From Caballeronia arationis (GTDB lineage Bacteria; Pseudomonadota; Gammaproteobacteria; Burkholderiales; Burkholderiaceae): a stretch of 41,977 nt of DNA. The DNA is taken from the NCBI RefSeq assembly GCF_001544975.2, contig NZ_FCOG02000056.1, forward strand, positions 1 to 41,977. The letters are read 5' to 3'. Of this stretch, positions 16,084-23,890 are shown piece by piece. The number at the start of each line of letters is the position of its first letter. Positions within the stretch are counted from its first letter, which is position 1. The position numbers and the translations under genes were made by a program. Below the pieces are notes generated by a model. The model was given only the letters and a program-made list of their open reading frames with translations. It did not search any database and had not been told where the DNA came from.

Positions 16084-17100
16084 GTGAAGATCAAGAAAGC
16101 GATTGACCGCATTCCAGGCGGCCTCATGCTGGTGCCCTTGCTGCTCGGCGCCTGTGTTCATACGTTTGCGCCGGGCGCGGGCAAGTACTTCGGCTCGTTC
16201 ACCAATGGACTGATCAGCGGCACCGTGCCGATCCTCGCGGTCTGGTTCTTCTGCATGGGCGCGACCATCGATCTTCGTGCGACCGGAACCGTGTTGCGCA
16301 AATCGGGCACCTTGCTCGTGACGAAGATGGTCGTCGCATGGGTCGCGACGATCATCGCGGCGCGTTTTATCCCGATCGATGGCATCAAGACCGGTCTCTT
16401 CGCGGGGCTGTCCGTACTGGCTATCACGACGTCGATGGACATGACCAACGGCGGTCTTTACGCCGCCGTCATGCAGCAATACGGCAGTCGCGAAGAGGCA
16501 GGCGCGTTCGTGCTGATGTCGGTGGAATCCGGGCCACTCGTCAGCATGCTCATTCTCGGCGCGACTGGCGTTGCGATCTTCGAGCCACGGCTTTTTGTCG
16601 GTGCAGTGCTGCCGTTCCTGATCGGCTTCGCGCTTGGCAATCTCGACGGCGACCTGCGCGAACTATTCGGCCGCTGCGTCCATCCGCTGATTCCGTTCTT
16701 CGGCTTCGCGCTTGGCAACGGCATCGACCTGCACGTGATCGCGACGAGCGGATTGCCGGGCGTCATCCTCGGACTCGTGGTCATCGTCGTGACGGGCATT
16801 CCGTTGATCCTGGCGGACCGCTGGATCGCCGGCGGCAACGGCGCGGCGGGGCTGGCGGCATCGTCGACGGCGGGGGCGGCGGTGGCGAATCCGGCGATCA
16901 TCGGTGAAATGATTCCGCGCTTCAAGCCGCTCGTGCCGGCGGCGACGGCAATGGTCGCGACTGCGTGTCTGGTGACGGCCATCCTCGTGCCGATTCTGAC
17001 CGCGCTGTGGGTTCGTCGATATCGTTCTCGCCACGGTCTGGAGGATTCACACGGGGAAGAAGCCGTGCGACCGCTCGCCGAGCGGGACGTGCACGCTTGA
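16084..17100 (+). CDS. kdgT: 2-keto-3-deoxygluconate permease
   Basis: This 338-residue protein is a full-length KdgT-family proton symporter. MKIKKAIDRIPGGLMLVPLL is the family's opening, followed by about ten membrane segments. Signature stretches include ITTSMDMTNGGLYAAVMQQY, GFALGNGIDLHVIATSG and ASSTAGAAVANPAIIGEM. It starts with GTG at 16084 behind a strong GGAGGAGAC ribosome site. The 212 bases before it hold its promoter, but I see no clear operator. It stands alone: no kinase or aldolase for ketodeoxygluconate is adjacent. The ManD-type dehydratase at 40.6 kb could make the same compound inside the cell. Confidence 0.92.
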   Translation: MKIKKAIDRIPGGLMLVPLLLGACVHTFAPGAGKYFGSFTNGLISGTVPILAVWFFCMGATIDLRATGTVLRKSGTLLVTKMVVAWVATIIAARFIPIDGIKTGLFAGLSVLAITTSMDMTNGGLYAAVMQQYGSREEAGAFVLMSVESGPLVSMLILGATGVAIFEPRLFVGAVLPFLIGFALGNLDGDLRELFGRCVHPLIPFFGFALGNGIDLHVIATSGLPGVILGLVVIVVTGIPLILADRWIAGGNGAAGLAASSTAGAAVANPAIIGEMIPRFKPLVPAATAMVATACLVTAILVPILTALWVRRYRSRHGLEDSHGEEAVRPLAERDVHA

Positions 17101-17111
17101 TTCATCGAGCG

Positions 17112-17136
17112 AACCGCTAGAAGGACGAGCGGTTTG
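17112..17136 (+). terminator. Hairpin between convergent genes
   Basis: AACCGCT pairs perfectly with AGCGGTT around a 9-base loop, followed by TTTG. The stem is short and the T-run poor. It lies just after the kdgT stop and before the end of the oppositely oriented hydrolase gene, the right place for a shared terminator. Confidence 0.45.
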
Positions 17137-17187
17137 CCTGCGGCATCGGTGAAGCTGACGTTGTCGAACGCCAACTTCACCGACATC

Positions 17188-18006
17188 TCAAGCCGCTGCC
17201 TCCGACTCGACGATATGCTGCGCGATCGTCGCGTTGACTACTTCGGCGTGTGTTACGGGCCCCATATGCCCCGCGCCCTCGACGATTGCAAGACGTGCCG
17301 CCGGCAGCAGCATGGGCAGCCGCTCGGCGATCGCGCGCGTAGGGACGGGCGCGTGCTGGCCGCGCATGATGAGCGCGGGCACGCGCAGACCGGCGTACGC
17401 GCTTGCGGGCGTGCGTTCGTCGAGCAGCGCGCGGAAATCGAGCGGTGCCTTCGGCGCCCAGCGCGTAAGCGCGGCCTGCACCGACGGCCGCAGCGCTTCC
17501 CACGCCCCCCGGCCGCCCCAGTAATCGACGAACGACGCCGCCGCGCCTCGATAGTCGCCGCAGTTCACGCCATCGGCGGTGCACTTCGAGATCGCGATGA
17601 TTTCTGCAAGCGCGTGCGCTCCGTGCGCGCCCATCGTCTTCAGCAGATGAAACGCCGACGGCTCATAGAGGGTCAGGCTTGCGATGCGCTCAGGGCGCTC
17701 GACGGCTGCGCGCAAAGCCACGCCGCCGCCATACGAGTGTCCGACGAGATGCACCTTGCCGCGCGAGGCGTCGATGATACCGATGGTCCTCGCGGCTTCG
17801 TCGGCGAGCGTGAATGCACGCTCGCCGCTCCATGGGCCTGTGCTGTCGCAGCCGTAGTGCTCGGGCGCGACGAACGCGTGGCGCGAGCCGAGCGCCTCGC
17901 CGAGCTTGCGCCATTGCGATGCTCCCGAGCCGGAGCAATGCAGGGCGATCACGGTGGTCGGGGATGGGAGGGCTTGCGATGCGATAACGTTGTTCATGTC
18001 ACTCAT
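17188..18006 (-). CDS. Alpha/beta-fold hydrolase
   Basis: This 272-residue protein has the alpha/beta-hydrolase layout: oxyanion segment LHCSGSGASQWRKL near 22-36, nucleophile S91 in VGHSYGGG, an acid probably in the segment around VPALIMRGQHAPVP, and the catalytic histidine in EGAGHMGPVTH. The length is typical. The start is ATG 18004-18006; a second ATG nine bases later is also possible, and neither has a strong ribosome site. It ends convergent with kdgT and lies upstream of nothing obvious, so the context gives no substrate. It could be an esterase, a lactonase or a C-C hydrolase. Confidence 0.85.
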   Translation of the reverse strand: MSDMNNVIASQALPSPTTVIALHCSGSGASQWRKLGEALGSRHAFVAPEHYGCDSTGPWSGERAFTLADEAARTIGIIDASRGKVHLVGHSYGGGVALRAAVERPERIASLTLYEPSAFHLLKTMGAHGAHALAEIIAISKCTADGVNCGDYRGAAASFVDYWGGRGAWEALRPSVQAALTRWAPKAPLDFRALLDERTPASAYAGLRVPALIMRGQHAPVPTRAIAERLPMLLPAARLAIVEGAGHMGPVTHAEVVNATIAQHIVESEAAA

Positions 18007-18098
18007 GGAACTCGGAAGGTTGTACGCACGGATGCCGGGCGGCGGAGGTCTTCATTCATCGCCGGACGCCCGAGCCGCGCCGATAGTCGACTTGCAAC

Positions 18099-18236
18099 TC
18101 AGTGATTCATCTCCATCGAACGCATGCGGCGTTCGAGCTCGCCTATGTCGACGGCGGCCCCGAGGTACGCGTCACGACGGCTGTGTTCAGCGCGTTCCAG
18201 CGCCTTCTTGAGCAACAAAAAAAGGTAGATGAACAT
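18099..18236 (-). CDS. DUF3563 small protein (45 residues)
   Basis: The protein starts with a hydrophobic stretch (MFIYLFLLLKKALERAE) and continues with SRRDAYLGAAVDIGELERRM, the hallmark of the DUF3563 family of short Burkholderia proteins with an amphipathic helix. Function is unknown. The ATG at 18234-18236 is preceded by an excellent GGAGGACATC ribosome site. The longer frame through 18713 has no family support, so I reject it. A close match to a sigma-54 promoter lies about 120 bases upstream, so expression may respond to nitrogen status or to a sigma-54 activator such as the one at 22070-23890. Confidence 0.82.
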   Translation of the reverse strand: MFIYLFLLLKKALERAEHSRRDAYLGAAVDIGELERRMRSMEMNH

Positions 18237-18753
18237 GATGTCCTCCGACTGCGGCCTGGTCGATTGCGTGTCGGCACGAGCGGCGCGACACGTGGGTTCC
18301 AGGCGTGCATCCGGGAAGGTCGTCCGGGTTCGATGGCTGGCGCTCCGTGCCACGACTGGACGCCTATTTATGCAGAGTCCATGCCAGATCGCGGCGAGCG
18401 TTGTGTGGCGGGATTTCGGAGGTTTTGACGCAATGCGAATCGGGGGAAGTGTCGTCGCGCGGCCAACGGATTTTCGAATGAAAGTCGGGCCGCGGCAAAC
18501 ATGTGTCCCGACGCGTTCAAGATTCTGGTCGCGCCAGTTGCGCGCCGATCGCAGCGGGCAGTCCGGAGCCTCGACGCGCCAACGCTTCCGCACAGGCGGA
18601 GTTGATCGAAAGCGGAACCGCTCGATGTTCCGGCACTTGCTGAACGGGTAGGGTTTCCGTCGGAGCTGGTGCAGCGCAGGCCCGACATTAGAAAAACAGA
18701 AGCTCACTTGCACGCAGCGACGGCCTTCCGGACCGCCAGATACGCACCGCTGC
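18237..18753. other. Gene-free stretch upstream of the DUF3563 gene
   Basis: I see no supportable gene in these 517 bases. They contain the sigma-54 promoter (18371-18386) and an inverted repeat CGGAAC-N8-GTTCCG at 18613-18632, about 240 bases upstream of it, which could be an activator site. Confidence 0.6.
18371..18386 (-). promoter_or_regulatory. Sigma-54 (-24/-12) promoter of the DUF3563 gene
   Basis: On the minus strand the sequence is TGGCATGGACTCTGCA. Against the consensus TGGCACG-N4-TTGCW it keeps the invariant GG at -24 and GC at -12 with exact spacing, and differs at two of the less critical positions. Transcription would start near 18359, giving a leader of about 120 bases before the DUF3563 ATG. 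Confidence 0.65.
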
Positions 18754-20517
18754 TCAGATGTCGATCACCACATCGTCCTGTGGCATGGCGCAGCAAATCA
18801 GAAGATTTCCGTCTGCAGGCGGTGCGAGAGGATCGGGCCGGTAGACAACGGCCCCGGAAACCAGTCCGCTCTCGCAGTTGTGGCAGACACCCGTGCGGCA
18901 CGACCAACGGACCGGAACGTCGCATGCTTCCGCCAGTTCCAGGATGCTCTCGTAGACCGATGCATTCCAGTGTGCGGCCACTCCGCTCCGCGCGAACGAT
19001 ACGAGCGGCCCTGTCTTCGCGTCGCCTTCTGGCAGATGTGGCGCGCGCAACGCCCCTCTGACGATCCCGGGGTTCAACGACTCTCCGCCGTTGAATGTCT
19101 CCGCATGAATGCGTTCCGGCGCGAAGCCAAGGCTCGCGAGCGCCGATTTCATGTCGGCCATGAAGCGGGCTGGTCCGCAAAGATAGACATCCGCATCGCG
19201 AGGGATACCGATTTCCTCCAGCACGGCTTGCGAGAGATGGCCGCTGGCGTCGTAATCCTCGCCGAGGCGATCGCACTCGCCAGGCTTGCTGTAAAGGACA
19301 TGGCGGCGGCCATGAATGAGTGCAAGCATGACGCGCCGCGCTTCGGCGTCGAATGGATGGTGCTGCCGATCACGCGCAGCGTGGAGCCACCAGATCTCCC
19401 TTGTCGAGCGCGCCGCCGACAGCGCGTGCAGCATCGCCAGCACAGGCGTTGCGCCGATACCTGCGCTGAGCAGTACCACCGGCCCGTCGCCTGGCAACAG
19501 AACGAAGCCTCCTCGAGGCGAACTGACATCGATCGTATGTCCCACCCGCACATCTCGATGCAGATACGTCCCGGCCCTGCCATCCGGCTCGATCTTCACG
19601 CTGATGCGATAGCTCTGTTCCGACAGATCGCTCGAGAGCGAATAGCTGCGAAAAAGCGGCGGACCGCCGGCGTTCGGTTGCAGGCGCAGCACGACATACT
19701 GGCCGGGCTGCGCCGGTTGCAGCGGCTGGGCGTCGGCACTCTGCAGCGAGAACGAGACAACGTCGGCCGATTCCGGCACGATCGCCGCGACCGTGAGCGG
19801 CCGAAATCCCGGTGCGACCGGATGTGCCGCCGAAGCGGGCGCGAGCCCGGCATTGCCGCTTGCCCCGCCTGCCGCGCGACTGCGCAATAACGCCTCGAAC
19901 GACCAGCGCCATCCGGGCGAGAGCGCATCGATTCGCAGCGCGCGCTCCAATCGGTCGCGGGGATGATCGGGCGAATACAGCAGTGCATTGATCTCCGCGA
20001 CCGTCATGCGCTCGTTCGCTTCTCCTACCTTCACGATTTCGTCGCCTGCGCCGACTTCGCCTTCCTGCAGGACACGAAGGTAGAATCCCGGCCGCCCGCT
20101 CGACGTCAGCAAAGCAGGCATGCGCGGCTCGTTGGTGCGGATGCCGACACGATAGCAAGTGACACGAGGTTGCGTGACCTCGAACAGCGCGCCGCCGATC
20201 CGGTACCGGTCGCCAATGCAGACATCGGCATCGGGCATGCCTTCGATCGTGAAGTTCTCGCCGAATTGTCCGTAGATGAAGTCGGTCCGTCCTAGCTGTT
20301 CGCACCAGTAGCGAGTCGACTCGATCTGGTAGACGAAGACAGCACGCTGCTCTCCTCCGTGCCCGGCCAGATCGCCCTGGCCATCGCCGTGCAGGTTCAG
20401 CCGACCGGCCCAGCAGCGGCCCTGTACCGGATTCTTCCAGATGCCGGTGTGCACCGTGCGGCCCTTCCATTCGATATCGCGCGGAAGTCCGACATTCACC
20501 GAGAGCAGTCGAGCCAT
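18754..20517 (-). CDS. MOSC domain - ferredoxin reductase - 2Fe-2S ferredoxin fusion
   Basis: This 587-residue protein has three parts. A YiiM-like MOSC domain with its 3-alpha tail covers about 1-215 (GDLAGHGGEQRAVFVYQIES, FGENFTIEGM, then conserved cysteine in TCYRVG). A flavin reductase with RSYSLSSD (FAD) and a VVLLSAGIGATPVLAML (NAD(P)H) segment covers about 240-480. A plant-type 2Fe-2S ferredoxin lies at the C terminus, with C540, C545, C548 and C576 (SCRTGVCHNCESG). MOSC proteins of this kind are tied to molybdenum-cofactor-dependent detoxification of N-hydroxylated compounds. It starts three bases after the diiron protein gene ends, so the two are co-translated. It may supply electrons to that protein or to an oxygenase. 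Confidence 0.9.
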   Translation of the reverse strand: MARLLSVNVGLPRDIEWKGRTVHTGIWKNPVQGRCWAGRLNLHGDGQGDLAGHGGEQRAVFVYQIESTRYWCEQLGRTDFIYGQFGENFTIEGMPDADVCIGDRYRIGGALFEVTQPRVTCYRVGIRTNEPRMPALLTSSGRPGFYLRVLQEGEVGAGDEIVKVGEANERMTVAEINALLYSPDHPRDRLERALRIDALSPGWRWSFEALLRSRAAGGASGNAGLAPASAAHPVAPGFRPLTVAAIVPESADVVSFSLQSADAQPLQPAQPGQYVVLRLQPNAGGPPLFRSYSLSSDLSEQSYRISVKIEPDGRAGTYLHRDVRVGHTIDVSSPRGGFVLLPGDGPVVLLSAGIGATPVLAMLHALSAARSTREIWWLHAARDRQHHPFDAEARRVMLALIHGRRHVLYSKPGECDRLGEDYDASGHLSQAVLEEIGIPRDADVYLCGPARFMADMKSALASLGFAPERIHAETFNGGESLNPGIVRGALRAPHLPEGDAKTGPLVSFARSGVAAHWNASVYESILELAEACDVPVRWSCRTGVCHNCESGLVSGAVVYRPDPLAPPADGNLLICCAMPQDDVVIDI

Positions 20518-20520
20518 GTC

Positions 20521-21252
20521 TTATTCGCGCACACTCTGGGCCAACGAGCGCAGCAATCCCGCGCCGTCGCCGCTCCAGGCGCTGCCATGCATGCAGGCCA
20601 GGGTTGTTGGTTCGAGTTGAGCCAGTTTCTCGAACATGGCGTCAGCGTTTCGAGTATGGGAAAAGTAGTCCATGCTGCGCCGAAACGCTTCGCTCGGCCC
20701 CAGGATGTCAGAGCTAGTGAGCGGCGGAAGATCGGCGCCGCCCTGAGTGAACAGGTCGCCGCAAAGCAACGTTCCGGTTCGCTCTTCCATCAGGAAGCCG
20801 CATTCCCAAGCATGCGGCAAATGCGGCGTGTCGATCCACCTTACGGTATGCCTTCCGAGGCTGACGCCCTGCCCGTCCGCCAGCGCGACAGGCGGCCTAT
20901 CGGCCAGATCACTGATGGAAACCATCGCGGCAACGGTACCGCACAACGGGGAGGCTTGGGGTGCCGTTGCCAGCCACTCGTTAAGCGACCCGCATTCGTC
21001 CGCCTCGACGTGGGAAAAAGCAATGTGCCGCAATCGCTCCGGAGCAATCACGCTAGCCAGCGCTTCGCGCACCAAGGCAAACATCTTTCGGGGCCCGGTA
21101 TGAAACAGCAGCGGCTCATCATCGACGATCAAGTACTGATTGAACGAAAAGCCCCCTGAGTCACCGGGGAGCGTGACCGGCGTGTTGATGCGATACAAGC
21201 CATCGGCAATTTCCTCGACGTTCGTACCCGACTGCGAATTCGTGATGACCAT
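20521..21252 (-). CDS. Diiron metallo-beta-lactamase-fold protein (ODP/FprA type)
   Basis: This 243-residue protein carries the six diiron ligands of the flavodiiron core: H81-x-E83-x-D85 (FSHVEADECGSLNEW), H147 (HLPHAWE), D166 (LLCGDLFTQGG) and H222 (CMHGSAW). It lacks the flavodoxin domain of flavodiiron proteins, so it matches the short ODP group, which binds oxygen and in some bacteria feeds a chemotaxis or redox response. I start at ATG 21250-21252 (MVITNSQ) because GAGGAG lies upstream; the frame stays open another 26 codons without support. It is the first gene of a two-gene unit with the MOSC-reductase fusion. Oxygen, NO or peroxide reduction is plausible. Confidence 0.82.
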   Translation of the reverse strand: MVITNSQSGTNVEEIADGLYRINTPVTLPGDSGGFSFNQYLIVDDEPLLFHTGPRKMFALVREALASVIAPERLRHIAFSHVEADECGSLNEWLATAPQASPLCGTVAAMVSISDLADRPPVALADGQGVSLGRHTVRWIDTPHLPHAWECGFLMEERTGTLLCGDLFTQGGADLPPLTSSDILGPSEAFRRSMDYFSHTRNADAMFEKLAQLEPTTLACMHGSAWSGDGAGLLRSLAQSVRE

Positions 21253-21419
21253 GCGCTCCTCCTCGGTCCACATCACAACGTCATGACGACACGAGCGTAT
21301 TCTAGTCTTGCAAACGCGCGAGTACCGCATGACTCACGTCAGCAAGCGACGGTGTGTTGCCGGGCGGCGCGCGAGGTGGTCCTTCCGCAGATAACTCTGA
21401 TGTCCGGTGCGCTTCGCGC

Positions 21420-21821
21420 TCAGAAGTCGTCGGTCACCTGCGCATACGCAGCACCCGGATTCGCGTGTGCCGCCGGCCGGATCGCGTGCCAGATGCTGCC
21501 GACGTCATCGCCATTCACGTCGCCAGGTTTGCGGTCGCCCGCGTAGAAGTGGACCGGGCGGCCATCGTAGGTCGCCTGCGCCACCCCGTCCTCGTGGACG
21601 ATCGCGCCAATGCCCTCGTCCATCGGCATTGCACGGGCGGGGACTCGCGGCCAGACTGCATTGCAGGAACTGCGGCACGGGCCGGTGCGGCTTGCGGGCG
21701 CGTCATCGTCGTAGACGTAGACGGTCATGCCATTGATCGCCGACAACACGTCGGGGCCCGGAACAGCGCCGATCAGAGTCAGTCCCGCGACTGCCGCGCC
21801 GACACACATCGATTTGCTCAT
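21420..21821 (-). CDS. Small secreted COG4315-type repeat protein (Lipoprotein_15/PF03640-like)
   Basis: This 133-residue protein has an N-terminal signal-like hydrophobic stretch (MCVGAAVAGLTLIGAV), then GMTVYVYDDDAP, the cysteine pair in PCRSSCNAVWP, and YDGRPVHFYAGDRKPGDVNG followed by SIWHAIRP. These are the marks of the secreted repeat family of unknown function. It ends with a short tail, AYAQVTDDF. There is no lipobox, so it is probably periplasmic. I choose ATG 21819-21821 with a GAGAGAG ribosome site; the preceding GTG is in frame. It is a single gene with no clear partner. Confidence 0.78.
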   Translation of the reverse strand: MSKSMCVGAAVAGLTLIGAVPGPDVLSAINGMTVYVYDDDAPASRTGPCRSSCNAVWPRVPARAMPMDEGIGAIVHEDGVAQATYDGRPVHFYAGDRKPGDVNGDDVGSIWHAIRPAAHANPGAAYAQVTDDF

Positions 21822-22039
21822 CACACTCTCTCTCGAATCGGATTCACGATGGACGCAAGCGGCGACCGAAACCGAACAGCGCGTTTTGCGAGCGCTCCCT
21901 CATGCGAGAGACGTGCCATGTGACGCGCGAGAGCGGCATGCATCACCGTCAGCCTTGCGGCACAAGGGATTGCGTCGAAGTCAGGTGCCGCGCCGTTGCG
22001 GCAGGCAAGCTCACGCCGGGCCGTGCGTTCACGCCGGGC

Positions 22040-22066
22040 TTCGGGAGATTCCCGAAATACCGGGAA
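22040..22066 (-). terminator. Overlapping alternative hairpins after the sigma-54 activator gene
   Basis: TTCGGGA-GAT-TCCCGAA (22040-22056) and TTCCCG-AAATAC-CGGGAA (22049-22066) are both perfect and share bases, so only one can form at a time. They lie directly after the stop of the activator gene on the minus strand. No U-run follows. An 11-base direct repeat, TCACGCCGGGC, occurs at 22011 and 22029. Confidence 0.4.
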
Positions 22067-22069
22067 CGT

Positions 22070-23890
22070 TCAACTCGTCTTGCGATTGATGGCAAGGCGC
22101 TTCATGCGCGATTCGAGTGTCGTGGGCTTGAGTCCGAGTCGCTCGGCGGCACCGGACTTGCCGCTCACGCGCCAGCCCGTTTCCTCCAGCACTTTGAGGA
22201 TGTGAAGCCGCTCCGCTTCTTCCAGCGTCACCGCGCGGGTGCCGGCACGTCCCGCTTCCGCTTCCGTTGCGCTCTGCATGGGCGCGGCGGCGGGGGCCGT
22301 GTCCCGGAACCAGTCGCCCAGGGCCAGTTGCGCGCCCTGAGTCAGGATCACAGCGCGCTCGATCACGTGCTGAAGTTCGCGTACGTTGCCGGGCCACCGG
22401 TAGCTTTCGAGCACGGCCAGTTGCTCCTTCGACATCGCGTCGATGTGCTTGCCGTACTTTGCCGCGAAGCGTCGCACGAAATGCGCGGCGAGCGCCGCGA
22501 TGTCCGCACGGCGCTCGCGCAACGGCGGCAGCGCAACCGGAAAGACGTTCAGGCGGTAAAAAAGGTCAGCGCGAAAACGGCCGGCCGCGGCTTCGTCGGC
22601 GAGACTCCGGTTGGTCGCCGCGACGATGCGCACATCCGCCTTCTGCGTGCGCGTGCCACCGAGACGCTCGAATTCGCCGTCCTGCAACACGCGCAGCAGT
22701 TTCGCCTGGAGGTCGAGCGCGAGTTCGCCGATCTCGTCGAGGAACAGCGTCCCGCCGTCGGCGAGTTCGAAGCGCCCGGCCTTGCGCGCCAGCGCGCCAG
22801 TAAACGCACCCTTTTCATGTCCGAACAGTTCGCTCTCGATGAGACTCGCCGGCAATGCGGCGCAATTCAGCTTCACAAACTGCCGGCTCGCACGCGGACT
22901 CATACGATGAATCGCGTGAGCGATGAGTTCCTTGCCCGTGCCCGTCTCCCCGGTCACGAGCACCGATGCATCCGTACAGGCCACCTGGCGCACCTGCTCC
23001 ATGACCTGACGCAGTCCATCGGGGCCGATGAGTTCCTCGGCAGCCTGTGCTTCTCGCAACTCTTCCCGAAGGCATCGGTTCAGTCCGCGCAACTGCCCGA
23101 CTTCCGCCTCCGCTCTCCTGCGCTCCTCGATGTCTCGCAGGATCAGCGTGTAGATGGCCTGCCCCGTGGCTTCGGCCCATGAAAGCGTCGCTTCGATCGC
23201 GAATGCCGCGCCATCGGCGCGCACGGCGCTGGATCCCTCGGGCACCCACACGGGTGCTTGCGGGCGTTGTCCGAGCATGTAGTCGCCCAGCAGCCGGCAG
23301 AGCGGCTCCGAGAGGAACCGGTTGCACGGCTTGCCGAGCGCTTCGTCTGCAGCGCAGCGGAACACGCGTTCGGCCGCACGGTTGAATAGCGTGACGCGGC
23401 CGGCTTCGTCGAGCGCGATGATGGCGTCCATCGCCGATTCAATGATGCGCGAGAGCCGGTGCTCGCTTTCCTTGAGCCGTGCCGCAAGCCGCCTGAGTTC
23501 TAGATGCGTGCCGACGCGCGCAAGCACTTCCTCGTGCTGGAAGGGCTTCGTGATGTAGTCGACGGCGCCGAGTTCGAGGCCCCTCACCTTGTCGACGGTG
23601 TCGGTCAGGGCGCTCATGAAAATCACCGGAATGTCGCGGGTCGCGGGGTTCGCCTTGAGACGCGCGCAGGTAGAGAAGCCGTCGAGTCCGGGCATCATCA
23701 CGTCGAGCAGGATCAGATCGGGCGTGGCGTACTCGATCGCTTCCAGCGCGCTCTCGCCATCCTCCGCGACCGATACCGAAAAGCCGTTGGCGCTCAGCAG
23801 ATCGAGCAGGATCGACAGATTGGCCGGAATGTCCTCGACCACGAGGACCAGCGGCCGTTGGTCCGCTGCGGTGGACGTGGTTCGCTTCAT
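22070..23890 (-). CDS. Response regulator: receiver - PAS - sigma-54 AAA+ - Fis HTH
   Basis: This 606-residue protein starts with a receiver (D63 in LILLDVMMPGLD, K115 in DYITKPF). A PAS domain follows at about 143-258. The AAA+ core has Walker A 314-321 (GETGTGKE), GAFTGA 361-366 and Walker B 381-389 (TLFLDEIGE). A Fis-type helix-turn-helix covers about 565-600 (GKSGAAERLGLKPTTLESRM). GAFTGA shows that it activates sigma-54 RNA polymerase. A PAS domain between receiver and AAA+ is uncommon and adds a second sensory input. Its start overlaps the end of the hybrid kinase gene (four bases), so the kinase is the likely phosphate donor. A possible target is the sigma-54 promoter at 18371-18386. 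Confidence 0.92.
   Translation of the reverse strand: MKRTTSTAADQRPLVLVVEDIPANLSILLDLLSANGFSVSVAEDGESALEAIEYATPDLILLDVMMPGLDGFSTCARLKANPATRDIPVIFMSALTDTVDKVRGLELGAVDYITKPFQHEEVLARVGTHLELRRLAARLKESEHRLSRIIESAMDAIIALDEAGRVTLFNRAAERVFRCAADEALGKPCNRFLSEPLCRLLGDYMLGQRPQAPVWVPEGSSAVRADGAAFAIEATLSWAEATGQAIYTLILRDIEERRRAEAEVGQLRGLNRCLREELREAQAAEELIGPDGLRQVMEQVRQVACTDASVLVTGETGTGKELIAHAIHRMSPRASRQFVKLNCAALPASLIESELFGHEKGAFTGALARKAGRFELADGGTLFLDEIGELALDLQAKLLRVLQDGEFERLGGTRTQKADVRIVAATNRSLADEAAAGRFRADLFYRLNVFPVALPPLRERRADIAALAAHFVRRFAAKYGKHIDAMSKEQLAVLESYRWPGNVRELQHVIERAVILTQGAQLALGDWFRDTAPAAAPMQSATEAEAGRAGTRAVTLEEAERLHILKVLEETGWRVSGKSGAAERLGLKPTTLESRMKRLAINRKTS

Noticed and set aside
18237..18713. N-terminal extension of the DUF3563 frame, and a 140-codon plus-strand frame at 18229-18651
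   Set aside because: Neither has homology or a ribosome site, whereas the 45-residue start has a very strong one and matches the family length.
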